Assembly: GCA_016872775.1 (NCBI GenBank)
Contig: VGZA01000054.1
Coordinates: 1 to 41,033, forward strand
DNA from: Planctomycetota bacterium
GTDB lineage: Bacteria > Planctomycetota > Planctomycetia > Pirellulales > Pirellulaceae
Direction of reading: 5' to 3'
DNA length: 41,033 bases
Positions 8,067-17,055 of this stretch are shown one piece after another. The translations under genes and the position numbers were made by a program. Each line of letters opens with the position of its first letter. Positions within the stretch are counted from its first letter, which is position 1. Below the pieces are notes generated by a model, which saw only the letters and a list, made by a program, of their open reading frames with translations, did not search any database and was not told where the DNA came from.

Positions 8067-11000
8067 ATGGATCGGCGGTGCGGTGATTCAAGAGAAGGTA
8101 ATGCTTCGATGAGAGTGGCGAAATTCCACGTGCGTTCTCGGTCCCATGGCGGTCTACCACTGGCTGTCATCACACTGATCTGTAGCCATCTTTTCGTCGA
8201 CTCCGGTTGGCAGGCTATCGCCGCCGACAGGCGACCGGCCTGGACGACGTCACGCATCCAAGGATCTCCTGAGCCACCGCTACCGTATGTCTCCGAGCCG
8301 GTCTTTCCCTCGCTTAAATTTAATCAGTGCCTGGACATTACGACGGCACCGGGGAGCCAGCGTCTGTTCGTGGTCGAACAGTCGGGCAAGGTCTATTCGT
8401 TTCCGAACCAACCCGACGTCACCCAGGCGGATCTGGTTTTGAATTTCGCCGAAAAAATCCCAGGCGTCCAACAAGTCTACGCCTTGGCGTTTCATCCGAA
8501 ATTTGAGCAGAACCGCTACTGCTACGTCTGCTACATCAAAGTGGCAAACGATCCCGAGGGTACGCATGTGGCCCGATTCCGAATGGCGGACACCGATCCG
8601 CCCACGATCGATATTGCCAGCGAAACGACGATGGTGACCTGGTTGTCTGGTGGCCACAACGGATGCTGCCTGAAATTCGGTCCCGACGGCTGCCTCTATA
8701 TTTCGACGGGTGACGCCGCGCCACCCAATCCGCCCGACATGTTGAAGACCGGGCAGGATCTGACCGACCTGGCCTCGTCGATACTCCGAATCGATGTCGA
8801 TCACGCCGAGGGGGAGAGGAACTATCGCATTCCCGCCGACAATCCTTTTGTCGAATTGGCGGGAGCACGCGGCGAAATCTGGGCCTATGGACTGAGGAAT
8901 CCCTGGCGGATGAGCTTTGATCGAAAAACGGGCGATCTGTGGGTCGGCGACGTCGGCTGGGAGCTTTGGGAAATGCTCTATCGCGTGGAACGCGGCGGCA
9001 ACTATGGCTGGGCGGTGATGGAGGGCCGGCAGTCGATCAACCCCGAATGGCCGCGCGGACCCACGCCGATCTTGCCTCCGACAATTGACCATCTGCATAC
9101 CGAGTCTTCGTCGATTACGGACGGATTGACCTATTACGGATCGCGGCTCAAGGAACTGCACGGTACGCATCTCTACGGTGATTACGACACAGGAAAGGTC
9201 TGGGGTTTTCGGTACGAACAGGGCCAGGTCGTCGAACACCGCGAATTGGCCGATACCACACTGCGAGTGGTTTCGTTTGGCGAAGATCATCAGGGAGAAT
9301 GTCTGATCCTCGACCACGTGGCAGGCACGATTCACCGACTCGTGCCCAATCCGCAGTCGGACCAGTCTCCGACATTCCCGAGGAAGCTCAGCGATAGCGG
9401 GTTGTTTGCATCGGTGGTCGATCAGACGCCTGCCACCGGAGTCGTTGCCTATTCGATCATTGCCGAATTGTGGTCGGATCACGCGCTGACGGAGCGTTTC
9501 GTTGCCTTGCCGAATGAACTCTCGATCAAGAACGAGGGTGCGGCCTGGTCGTTCCCGAGAGACGCGGTGTTGGCCAAGACGTTATCGCTCGAATTGCAGC
9601 GGGGTGAACCGGCCAGCCGGCGTCGAATCGAAACGCAGATCCTGCACTTTGACGGCATGGAGTGGGCCCCCTATACCTACCAGTGGAATGACGCGCAAAA
9701 CGACGCGTTTTTGGTCGAAGCCGCGGGCGCCGAACGTGTTTTTGAGGTCATCGACTCCGAGGCGGCTGGCGGCCGGCGTCAACAGACCTGGCGATTTGCC
9801 GGTCGCGCCGAGTGTCAACGCTGTCATAACAAGTGGTCCGGCCCCCCTTTAGCCTTCAATACTCCGCAGTTGAATCGAGCCTACGAACACGGTGAGTCGC
9901 TCGTCCCGCAGATCGATCTCTTCGCGCAAATCGGACTGCTGGAAAAACCGATTGACCGGGAAAATCGCCCTGTGTTGTCGAATCCGAAGGATCCGTCCGC
10001 CAGCCTGGATCAACGTGCCCGCGCTTATCTTCAGGTCAACTGTGCTCACTGCCACCGCATGCATGCGGGTGGTTCGGTTCTCTCGCTGATGCACTACGAC
10101 GTCCCTTTGGACAAGACAAACATGGTGGGCGCCCGCCCATCGCAAGGGACGTTCGGCATCTACGCCGCTCAAGTCATCGCTCCCCGCGATCCATTTGGCT
10201 CCGTGCTGCTCTATCGCATGGCGAAACTCGGCGGTGGCCGGATGCCGCATGTCGGATCATTGGAGGTGGACCGGGAAGGTGTGGAACTGATTTGTCGCTG
10301 GATTGAACAGATGACACCGGTATCGGTCGGGGATGCGGACAGCCCGGATTCCGCAGTCCGGCAGCGCGCCGAGGAGTCGGTCGTGATGGACCGCCTGAAG
10401 GGATCGAAAAGACTTTCCGAGCAGGGCGAATTGATCGAACTCCTGCTGTCATCGCCCAGCGGCGCATTGAGGTTGCTGCAGTCCATCGACCGCCGCGAGC
10501 TTTCCGACGCGGTTTCGACTCGCGCGATCGAAGCCGCGCTCAAACACCGCGATGCATCGATCCGCGATTTGTTCGAACGATTTCAACTGCCGGAACTTCG
10601 GGTCAAGCGTCTAGGCAGCGTGGTTCAGCCGGAAACGATCTTGGCGCTCTCCGGCGACGCAACGCGCGGTAAGGCGATCTTTTTCCAGGAAACCGGAGTT
10701 ACTTGTAAGAATTGTCACCGTATTCAGCAGGAAGGCAGGGAGATTGGGCCGGACCTTACGACAATCGGCAGGAAGTTGAGTCGAGTTCAGTTGCTCGAGA
10801 GTGTCCTGCAGCCGTCCAAGCTTATCGAACCGAAGTATGTCACACATCTCATTGAAACCAAGGACGGCCAGACGCTGACCGGAATCTTGCTTGAAAAAGA
10901 TGAACAGCAGGTGGTCCTCAAGGACGCCCAGGGCAAGGTGAGTCGAATTTCCACGGATTTGATTGAGCAACTGGTCGCGCAGCAGCAGTCGATGATGCCG

Positions 11001-11072
11001 GATCTGCTGCTTCGCGATCTGACCGCGCAGCAGGTTGCCGACTTGCTGGCCTACCTTGCTTCCCTGCGGTAG
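8067..11072 (+). CDS. PQQ-type sugar dehydrogenase with three c-type haem motifs
   Basis: A 1001-residue exported redox protein. Residues about 70-425 match the soluble glucose/sorbosone dehydrogenase beta-propeller (FVVEQSGKVYSF, HNGCCLKFGPDGCLYISTGD, GLRNPWRMSFDRKTGDLWVGDVG, GGNYGW). The middle resembles the HNE_0200 family (TIGR03806-like) and carries CQRCH (583-587) and CAHCH (659-663). The end is a Pirellula/Verrucomicrobium-type haem-binding domain (TIGR02603-like) with CKNCH (880-884) and a closing VADLLAYLASLR. The design implies oxidation of a sugar or alcohol with electrons passed directly to fused haems. GGAGG lies eight bases before the ATG at 8067; an internal ATG at 8109, closer to the signal peptide, has AGAAGG upstream and is an alternative. 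PQQ versus another cofactor cannot be decided from sequence alone. Confidence 0.9.
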   Translation: MDRRCGDSREGNASMRVAKFHVRSRSHGGLPLAVITLICSHLFVDSGWQAIAADRRPAWTTSRIQGSPEPPLPYVSEPVFPSLKFNQCLDITTAPGSQRLFVVEQSGKVYSFPNQPDVTQADLVLNFAEKIPGVQQVYALAFHPKFEQNRYCYVCYIKVANDPEGTHVARFRMADTDPPTIDIASETTMVTWLSGGHNGCCLKFGPDGCLYISTGDAAPPNPPDMLKTGQDLTDLASSILRIDVDHAEGERNYRIPADNPFVELAGARGEIWAYGLRNPWRMSFDRKTGDLWVGDVGWELWEMLYRVERGGNYGWAVMEGRQSINPEWPRGPTPILPPTIDHLHTESSSITDGLTYYGSRLKELHGTHLYGDYDTGKVWGFRYEQGQVVEHRELADTTLRVVSFGEDHQGECLILDHVAGTIHRLVPNPQSDQSPTFPRKLSDSGLFASVVDQTPATGVVAYSIIAELWSDHALTERFVALPNELSIKNEGAAWSFPRDAVLAKTLSLELQRGEPASRRRIETQILHFDGMEWAPYTYQWNDAQNDAFLVEAAGAERVFEVIDSEAAGGRRQQTWRFAGRAECQRCHNKWSGPPLAFNTPQLNRAYEHGESLVPQIDLFAQIGLLEKPIDRENRPVLSNPKDPSASLDQRARAYLQVNCAHCHRMHAGGSVLSLMHYDVPLDKTNMVGARPSQGTFGIYAAQVIAPRDPFGSVLLYRMAKLGGGRMPHVGSLEVDREGVELICRWIEQMTPVSVGDADSPDSAVRQRAEESVVMDRLKGSKRLSEQGELIELLLSSPSGALRLLQSIDRRELSDAVSTRAIEAALKHRDASIRDLFERFQLPELRVKRLGSVVQPETILALSGDATRGKAIFFQETGVTCKNCHRIQQEGREIGPDLTTIGRKLSRVQLLESVLQPSKLIEPKYVTHLIETKDGQTLTGILLEKDEQQVVLKDAQGKVSRISTDLIEQLVAQQQSMMPDLLLRDLTAQQVADLLAYLASLR

Positions 11073-11106
11073 CCGATCCCACCGATGAACCCCAGGAGTC
11101 CATTTC

Positions 11107-12369
11107 ATGATGAGAGAACTGATCGATCGCCGCGAGTGGCTCGCCAGCGTGATGGCAGCGTCGGCCGCGACGACGATCGAAATGCCCGGCCGCGAGGTCG
11201 TTCGTGCCGTCGAGCCGAACAAGCCGAAGTCGGTCGCGGCCATTCTCACGCGCTATGAAAAAGGCCTGCATGCCGATGTATTGATCGGGAAGATTCTGGA
11301 AGGTTGGACACAGGATGGCGGGCCGGGGCCGGCGCTGCGGCTGGCGTCGATGTACGTTGACCAGTTCGCCGAAAATGATCTGGCCCGTGGGATGTCGCAG
11401 AAGCACGGCGTCCCGATATTCGACTCGATTGACGATGCCTTGACGCTGAAAACCGACAAGATTTCCGTCGATGGTGTGATCAGCGTCGGCGAGCATGGCA
11501 GCTATCCCTCCAGTGACATTGGGCAGATCCTCTACCCGCGACGGCGATTCTTTGAGGAAATCACCAACGCGTTCGCCAGGTATGGTCGCGAGGTGCCGGT
11601 GTTCAACGACAAACATTTGGGACCCGCCTGGGTCGATGCCAAATGGATGTACGATCGCGCGCAAGAGTTAAAAGTTCCGTTCATGGCCGGGACATCCCTG
11701 GCGGTTACTTTTCGCGATCCGCCGATCGATGTGCCAATGGGTTGTGAGCTCGATTTGGCGGTGGGCGTGGGCTACGCGCACTTGGACATCTATGGATTCC
11801 ATGCGATCGAGTGCCTGCAAAGTTTGGTCGAGCGTCGAAGAGCGGCTGAGACGGGCGTGCAATGGGTGCAATGCCTGCAAGGCCGGGAGATGTGGCAGGC
11901 GTTGGACGATCGGCTGGTTTCCCAGGAAGCATTCGACGCGGCGTTCGCGCTGGTGAAATCGCAGCCCGATCAGTTGCGCCAACGTGATGACTCCGCCCTC
12001 TTCTTGTTCCAGTACGCCGATGGCTTGCTGGGAGCGATCTTCATGCTGCCGGTCATCGCCCACGGAATCTCCGTCGCGGTGAAACTCAAAGGCGAGCGGA
12101 AAATACTCGCCACACGCTTTGAAGAACGTGCGGAACCGCGGCATCCGCATTTCGCCTATTTGCTGAAGGGCATTGAACGGATGATGCACATGGGCCGACC
12201 CAGTTATCCGATCGAACGCACCTACCTGTCCAGCGGGATACTCGATCGGGCGCTGACATCGAGGTCACAACAACAGAAGAGACTTCGCACGCCGGAACTG
12301 GCGATTCGCTATCAGCCCGTCGATTATCCTCATGCCCCGCTGCCGGATCTGGCTTCGGATCCGTCCTGA
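11107..12369 (+). CDS. Exported divergent Gfo/Idh-like protein, copy 1
   Basis: A 420-residue protein with a Tat-like start (DRREWLASVMAASAA). It is a paralogue of the protein at 33992. Shared blocks are VAAILTRYEKGLHADVLIGK (residues 43-62), VDGVISVGEHGSYPSSDIGQ followed by ILYPRRRFFEEI, and VPVFNDKHL (163-171). The last resembles the PVFxDKP block of Gfo/Idh/MocA oxidoreductases, as does the order Rossmann core, DK motif, then AGTSL. However, the dinucleotide-binding GxGxxG is absent and replaced by a segment with His55. A redox activity is therefore uncertain; it may be a non-redox relative. AGGAG precedes the start, and the gene lies 34 bases after the haem-rich dehydrogenase, so both are probably co-transcribed. 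No specific function can be assigned. Confidence 0.75.
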   Translation: MMRELIDRREWLASVMAASAATTIEMPGREVVRAVEPNKPKSVAAILTRYEKGLHADVLIGKILEGWTQDGGPGPALRLASMYVDQFAENDLARGMSQKHGVPIFDSIDDALTLKTDKISVDGVISVGEHGSYPSSDIGQILYPRRRFFEEITNAFARYGREVPVFNDKHLGPAWVDAKWMYDRAQELKVPFMAGTSLAVTFRDPPIDVPMGCELDLAVGVGYAHLDIYGFHAIECLQSLVERRRAAETGVQWVQCLQGREMWQALDDRLVSQEAFDAAFALVKSQPDQLRQRDDSALFLFQYADGLLGAIFMLPVIAHGISVAVKLKGERKILATRFEERAEPRHPHFAYLLKGIERMMHMGRPSYPIERTYLSSGILDRALTSRSQQQKRLRTPELAIRYQPVDYPHAPLPDLASDPS

Positions 12370-12509
12370 GTGACCTCCAACACTGCGAACCAAGAACAGC
12401 GAAACCGAAGATGAGATCCCCTCCAACGCCACGCGTGCCCGCCACGGGAACCAGCACCGCCGCACCGTTGATCCCGATCGCGGCGTCAGGTCTTTTCGAG
12501 AATCGATAC

Positions 12510-15086
12510 ATGGCGCGACGCCGGCTCGAACGATCGATTTTCCTGCTGGCTTTCTGCGCCCTTGCAGTGCTCGGATCACTTTCTCAGTCACTTACTCAAG
12601 GGCTCGCGCAGGAGCAGGCCAAGGGCCTGGTGGCCCGACTCGTGAGGCCGGTGCAACCGATCTTGATTCGCAATCAGCATGGCCCTTTGCTGGGTGTCGT
12701 GATCGACGTTGCGCCGGGGGAAACGCCGAGGTTGACGTCTTTTGATTTTTCCATGGCGGCAACCGACGACCTGAACGATATCTCCAGCATCCAGCTTTTC
12801 GCAACGGGCGAACAGTTAGCCTTTTCACCGGCAACGCCGGTCGGAGAAGCGGTCGCTCCCGCCCTTTCGATCAACTTGCCGGCCGATCGACTGTTGGCGG
12901 AGGGGCGAAATGTCTTCTGGCTGAGTTGTCGATTGAAGGATAACGCCGATCTCGTGCACCAGATCTCGGCGACTTGTTCTTCAATCGCGACCTCTGTGGG
13001 TGGCCTTGTACCGCGCGAGGACGTGGCCCATGCCCGACAACGCATTGGGGTTGCCTTGCGCAGGCACAACGACGACGGGGTACATACCTATCGAATTCCA
13101 GCTTTGACGACCTCCTCCAAGGGGACTTTGCTGGCGGTCTACGACATGCGGCGCCGCGCCGGCCGCGATTTGCAGGAGGACATTGACATTGGCCTCAGCC
13201 GCAGCACCGATGGCGGAGCGACCTGGGAATCACCCCAAGTAATCATGGATATGGGCACCTATGGCGGGCTGCCCCAGGAGCAGAATGGCTGCAGCGACCC
13301 GGGCATCATCGTCGATCAGCAAACGGGCGAGATTTTCTGTTTTGCATTGTGGATGAACGGCAAGCCGGGCAAGCACCAGTGGGTGGACGACGGTTCCGAA
13401 CCTGGCTTCGAGATCGGCAAATCCGCGCAGTTCATGGTTGTCCGTTCGAGCGACGATGGCCTGACATGGTCGCAACCCGAGAACTTGACGCGGCAACTGA
13501 AACAGGAGGATTGGTGGTTGTTGGCTCCCGCGCCACAATCGGGAATTTGCCTGTCCGATGGCACGCTTGTGATGCCGGTTCAGGGACGCACAGGCCGCGA
13601 TCCGTTGGCGACCTTCGCGACGATCATGATCAGTCGCGATCACGGTCGGAGCTGGACCGTCGGCAACGCGGGCTGCAGCGGGGGAAATGAGTGTCAAGCC
13701 GCGCTGTTGGAAGATGGTGCGATCATGCTCAACATCCGCAACGACCACGAGCGATTCCGCGCCGTCGTCGTGACGAAAGACTTCGGCAAGACCTGGGAAC
13801 CCCATTCCACCAGCCGCAATGCGTTGATCGAACCGAATTGCAACGGAAGTCTGATTCGGTTCGATTACGAACGTGGCGGGCAGCAGCAGCATGTCCTTTT
13901 GTTCGCCAATCCACATTCCCAGCAGGGCCGTACCCACCACACGGTGCAAGTCAGTTTCGACGACGGCTTGACCTGGCCGGACTCGCATCACTGGTTGTTG
14001 GATACGGGCAAAGGCGCCGGTTATCCGAGCCTTACGCGTGTGGACCGCGATCATGTCGGCATCGTGTACGAAGGCAGCCAGGCGCATCTGGTATTTGAAA
14101 AATTGCCGATCATCGATCTGCTGGAACCGACGCGCCGCCACGCGACGCGCGAGATCTGGCAACGCCAGCCATCGAAAGAGGGGCTCGAGCAACTGGAGCG
14201 GCGGCGCCGGTCGCCCGCCTTCGGCGCCCAGAATTTTGACCTCGAAGGATTGCGCGCCGGTATGAATGCGCGACAGGAACCGACTGTTCCCGGCGTCCAA
14301 TTGACGAAAGTCATGGCGGGCACGGTACCTGGTGAATGGGTCGTGACACCCGACGCGGACACCCGTGTGCGGATTTTGTACCTGCATGGAGGCGGATGGG
14401 TTTCCGGATCAGGTGGCAACTATCTGCCCCTGGCCGCGGAAATTTCGCGCGCGGCAAAGTGCGCGGTGCTGCTCCCCGACTATCGGCTGGCGCCGGAACA
14501 TCCTTTTCCCGCCGGGCTCGATGACTGTACCGCAGCCCATGATTGGCTCATCGCGAACGGACCATCGGGTCCCGATGCCGCCAAAGCCACGTTTATCGCC
14601 GGCGATTCCGCCGGAGGCAATCTGACGTTAGCCACCCTGCTGGCACTCAAAGAACGCAAACGCCCGTTACCTGCAGCGGCGATCGCAATCTCGCCGGCAA
14701 CGGATTTCACGTTGACGAGTCAATCTTTGAAAACGGTTTACGACCCGATCATCAGTGCTCGTACCATGCCCGAGTTTCGCAGTCGCTATTTACCGACGAC
14801 CGACCCTCGCAATCCACTTGCCTCGCCACTGTTCGGTGACTTTCAGGGTTTGCCACCGCTGTTGATACAAACGGGTGAGCACGAGATGTTGCGGGACGAC
14901 AGTATCCGTGTCGCGAAGAAGGCGCGGGCCGACGGCACTCCCGTTTCGCTCGAAATCTGGCCCGGGATGCAGCACGTATTTCAAATTCGAGGACTTCCCG
15001 AATCCCGCGAGGCGATCGGTCGCATCGGGCATTTCGTGAGAAGTAAGACGCCGCAGGGTGAGTCGAGCCGATCGCCGGACCGGTAG
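12510..15086 (+). CDS. Sialidase fused to alpha/beta-hydrolase esterase
   Basis: An 858-residue exported two-enzyme fusion. After a signal peptide (MARRRLERSIFLLAF onward) comes a BNR_assoc_N-like domain, then a GH33-type exo-sialidase: the YRIP motif supplies a triad Arg (13092-13094), and at least five Asp boxes are visible (STDGGATW, SSDDGLTW, SRDHGRSW, TKDFGKTW, SFDDGLTW). After a charged linker starting near 14125 the C-terminal 260 residues are a hormone-sensitive-lipase-like esterase with LHGGGW oxyanion hole (His near residue 626), GDSAGG nucleophile (Ser near 700), a D in LRDDS and a catalytic His in GMQHVF. The expected reactions are release of terminal sialic acid and ester hydrolysis. 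The start at 12510 places the signal peptide at the N-terminus; an in-frame ATG at 12411 would add 33 residues before it. Fusion of these two activities is unusual. Confidence 0.88.
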   Translation: MARRRLERSIFLLAFCALAVLGSLSQSLTQGLAQEQAKGLVARLVRPVQPILIRNQHGPLLGVVIDVAPGETPRLTSFDFSMAATDDLNDISSIQLFATGEQLAFSPATPVGEAVAPALSINLPADRLLAEGRNVFWLSCRLKDNADLVHQISATCSSIATSVGGLVPREDVAHARQRIGVALRRHNDDGVHTYRIPALTTSSKGTLLAVYDMRRRAGRDLQEDIDIGLSRSTDGGATWESPQVIMDMGTYGGLPQEQNGCSDPGIIVDQQTGEIFCFALWMNGKPGKHQWVDDGSEPGFEIGKSAQFMVVRSSDDGLTWSQPENLTRQLKQEDWWLLAPAPQSGICLSDGTLVMPVQGRTGRDPLATFATIMISRDHGRSWTVGNAGCSGGNECQAALLEDGAIMLNIRNDHERFRAVVVTKDFGKTWEPHSTSRNALIEPNCNGSLIRFDYERGGQQQHVLLFANPHSQQGRTHHTVQVSFDDGLTWPDSHHWLLDTGKGAGYPSLTRVDRDHVGIVYEGSQAHLVFEKLPIIDLLEPTRRHATREIWQRQPSKEGLEQLERRRRSPAFGAQNFDLEGLRAGMNARQEPTVPGVQLTKVMAGTVPGEWVVTPDADTRVRILYLHGGGWVSGSGGNYLPLAAEISRAAKCAVLLPDYRLAPEHPFPAGLDDCTAAHDWLIANGPSGPDAAKATFIAGDSAGGNLTLATLLALKERKRPLPAAAIAISPATDFTLTSQSLKTVYDPIISARTMPEFRSRYLPTTDPRNPLASPLFGDFQGLPPLLIQTGEHEMLRDDSIRVAKKARADGTPVSLEIWPGMQHVFQIRGLPESREAIGRIGHFVRSKTPQGESSRSPDR

Positions 15087-15302
15087 CGTGCGTCCGCGTC
15101 GGGAGAGTTACGCTTTTCGAAATGGCCAGTATTGTCGCCCGGTTCGAAACGCGACGATGCTTCAGTACGATGTTATCGTTCCGCTGGTCAGAGCGGTCAG
15201 TCGCTCGCACTCCTTCTTGAGGCCTGCGTTTTCCCGTCCCAGTGAGCGGTGCGCGGCAAACCGGATCCACGGCCACAGCAATCGAGCCGCAATGCCGGAC
15301 AT

Positions 15303-15684
15303 TTCGATACTCTGGGAGAGAGTGCGATTCTTCCAGTCTCAGAAGTGCAGATGGTGGCCATATTTGCCTGACTTCACATCGTCGAGTTTGAAACCGGGAC
15401 GTGACGTGCTGGGAGCGGCCCACTCGCTGCTGACCATCACGTTATGGCGAGGCTGGTACCAGAAATCGTAGTTGAAGTTCATCCCCTTGGTTCCCTTTTC
15501 CCACCGCCCGGCGATTTCAAATTCGTCGTTGAGGAGCAGGAAGCCGCCTGACCCCATGAGGTTTTCATTGCCAAGCATGGAGATCATCACCTGTCCGTCG
15601 GCCAGACAATGGACCGTGTGCGGGGCAGTTAACCCCGTCTTGCGGACAACCTCCGCCGGACCGCCAATGCTCGCTATTTTTCTT
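15303..15684 (-). pseudogene. Selenium-binding protein (SBP56 / methanethiol oxidase) remnant
   Basis: Minus-strand reading gives a clear internal segment of the selenium-binding protein family: KTGLTAPHTVHC, MISMLGNENLMGSGGFLLL, RWEKGTKGMNFNYDFWYQPR, SSEWAAPSTSRPGFKLDDV, then HLHF. An in-frame TGA at 15339-15341 follows where the family has Trp (HLHFWDW), and the same frame continues DWKNRTLSQSIE, so a TGG-to-TGA change is the simplest reading. About 125 of the usual 450-470 residues survive; both the N-terminal part and the C-terminal half are missing. The upstream break coincides with a REP copy at 15685. Not expected to be functional. Confidence 0.85.
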
Positions 15685-15725
15685 GCCGATTCGCACTTCG
15701 AGAGGTGCCTGGAGCCCCATCCTAC
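15685..15725 (+). repeat. Degenerate REP element at pseudogene boundary
   Basis: A 41-base copy sharing the lead GCCGATTCGCACTTCGAGA with the 1969 unit and ending ATCCTAC, but the stem arms (GAGGTGCC and GCCCCATC) have several mismatches. The tail CCATCCTACGTT is duplicated right after it (15729-15740). It sits exactly where homology to selenium-binding protein stops. Confidence 0.65.
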
Positions 15726-15888
15726 GTTCCATCCTACGTTGAACGCTTGTCGAGCATCCCAGCGGTTCTGATTACCCCGGTTTGCCAAACGCGGCACGCT
15801 GCGGGCGATCCAAATTCGTATTGACGCGTTTCAGCGAATGCGTGAGACTTCCCTCCCGGTCGTTGTTTCAAACGCTGGAGGGTGATCC

Positions 15889-16593
15889 ATGAACAGGATG
15901 TCATGGGCGGTTGCCGTCGCTTTGTCGATCGTCACAGGATGTGCTCGTACGGGTCCCGATAACGCCGAAGCCGGGAAACGGCCGTCGTCCTCCCCAGGGA
16001 GCCAGCAGGCGGATCGGGGAGACGCTCGCTCCTCAGGGCCGAAGGAAGGCAAACCGGCGGATTCCGAGCCACTCGCCAAAGACGCCACGCCGGAAGACGT
16101 CGTGCAACGGTTTCTTGAGGCCGCTCAGGAGCGCGATCGTCGGGTCATCGAGCAGTTGTTGACGAAAGCCGCCTTACGCGAGACGGTACGAGCCGGTCTG
16201 GAAATTGAGCCGCCCGGCACACCGTCGACTCAGTACGAAATACGGTCGGCCGAGTTGCCGTCCGACAATCCCCGGGCGGCCTACGTCGAAGTTCGATGCA
16301 GTGAAACCGATACCCAAGGGCACACGGATAGCTCCGAAATTGTCTGGGTATTACGCAAGGAATCGCGAGGCTGGCGTGTGGCCGGAATGTCGATGCCGGC
16401 GGAAGATGGTTCATTTCTTACTTGGAATTTTGAAGAACCGGCGGATATGGCCGAAATCCGCCGCCATGTAAACGCAGAATCGGAAGACGACAATCTTTCA
16501 GAAACAGTTTCGGACGTTCGGGTGACCGAATCGGATCGCATCGATCGCTCGGTCCGAAAAACGTCGGGCGAAACTCCGCTGAACGACCGATAG
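15889..16593 (+). CDS. Conserved planctomycete-type lipoprotein, unknown function
   Basis: A 234-residue predicted lipoprotein. The start ATG has a strong GGAGGGTG ahead of it. The signal ends in IVTGC, a usable lipobox with Cys18 as the lipidated residue. A polar Ser/Gly/Lys/Glu-rich linker (about 20-65) leads to a folded region beginning TPEDVVQRFLEAAQERDRRVIEQLLTK, a pattern of small NTF2/DUF4878-like lipoproteins that carry a helix followed by beta strands (YVEVRCSETD, IVWVLRKESRGWRVAGMSM). The tail is charged and probably disordered. No catalytic residues are seen. It stands alone, with a long untranslated stretch on the 3' side. Confidence 0.8.
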   Translation: MNRMSWAVAVALSIVTGCARTGPDNAEAGKRPSSSPGSQQADRGDARSSGPKEGKPADSEPLAKDATPEDVVQRFLEAAQERDRRVIEQLLTKAALRETVRAGLEIEPPGTPSTQYEIRSAELPSDNPRAAYVEVRCSETDTQGHTDSSEIVWVLRKESRGWRVAGMSMPAEDGSFLTWNFEEPADMAEIRRHVNAESEDDNLSETVSDVRVTESDRIDRSVRKTSGETPLNDR

Positions 16594-17055
16594 GATCGTC
16601 TCCGCAAATCCTTTCTGATTAATGATTTAGTCGTTTTTTTCTCCCGGCGGGATCTCCATCGCCCATTCCGGCCCATTCGCGGCTACCGTCGATCCGAGCA
16701 CCTCGGCGGGTGTCCTTAGGCCTCGATCTCTCGGTCTGCGCGTCGCCTCTTATTCGCCAGACTACCCATGCGATGCTCATTCTCCATATTGCCCATATTG
16801 ACTTTAGACCCTTGACAACCGGTTTTGGGCTACCTACCTTAATTATCCTAAACTTCGCGATCAGTAAATCCTTCGCAATCGGCAGAAATTAACGCACAGG
16901 GTATCGGCCGAATCCGTGGGAATTGATGGTCGCCGGTTTTCAGGTAGTTTCTCCAACGGATGCCGTCCCGTTCGGAGGCGAGACACACGAAGACGGCAAT
17001 TTTTGGGTATTTTGTTTCTCGCTTACGGTACCTGTAAGTAAATGGAGGATCTAGG
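16594..17055. other. Long intergenic region with a possible promoter
   Basis: This 462-base gap is richer in A and T than its neighbours. No protein-coding frame with a ribosome binding site was found apart from the start signals of the next gene. It probably contains the 3' end of the lipoprotein transcript and the promoter and leader of the Cys/His-repeat gene. Confidence 0.5.
16812..16840 (+). promoter_or_regulatory. Possible sigma-70-type promoter
   Basis: TTGACA at 16812-16817 is followed after 17 bases by TACCTT at 16835-16840, a mediocre -10. It would give a leader of roughly 210 bases ahead of the Cys/His-repeat gene. Planctomycete promoters are poorly defined, so this is only a candidate. 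Confidence 0.25.

Noticed and set aside
13230-14387. 385-codon minus-strand frame inside the sialidase
   Set aside because: Antisense to five Asp boxes on the plus strand; no features of its own.
15162-15302. 46-codon minus-strand frame MSGIAARLLWPWIRF... after the selenium-binding remnant
   Set aside because: It has a coiled-coil-like stretch but no ribosome binding site and no recognisable family; it simply continues the dead frame.
15303-15684. Selenocysteine readthrough of the TGA in the selenium-binding remnant
   Set aside because: The family binds selenium without encoding Sec at this position, where it has Trp; the gene is truncated at both ends, and TGA is used as a normal stop by neighbouring genes.
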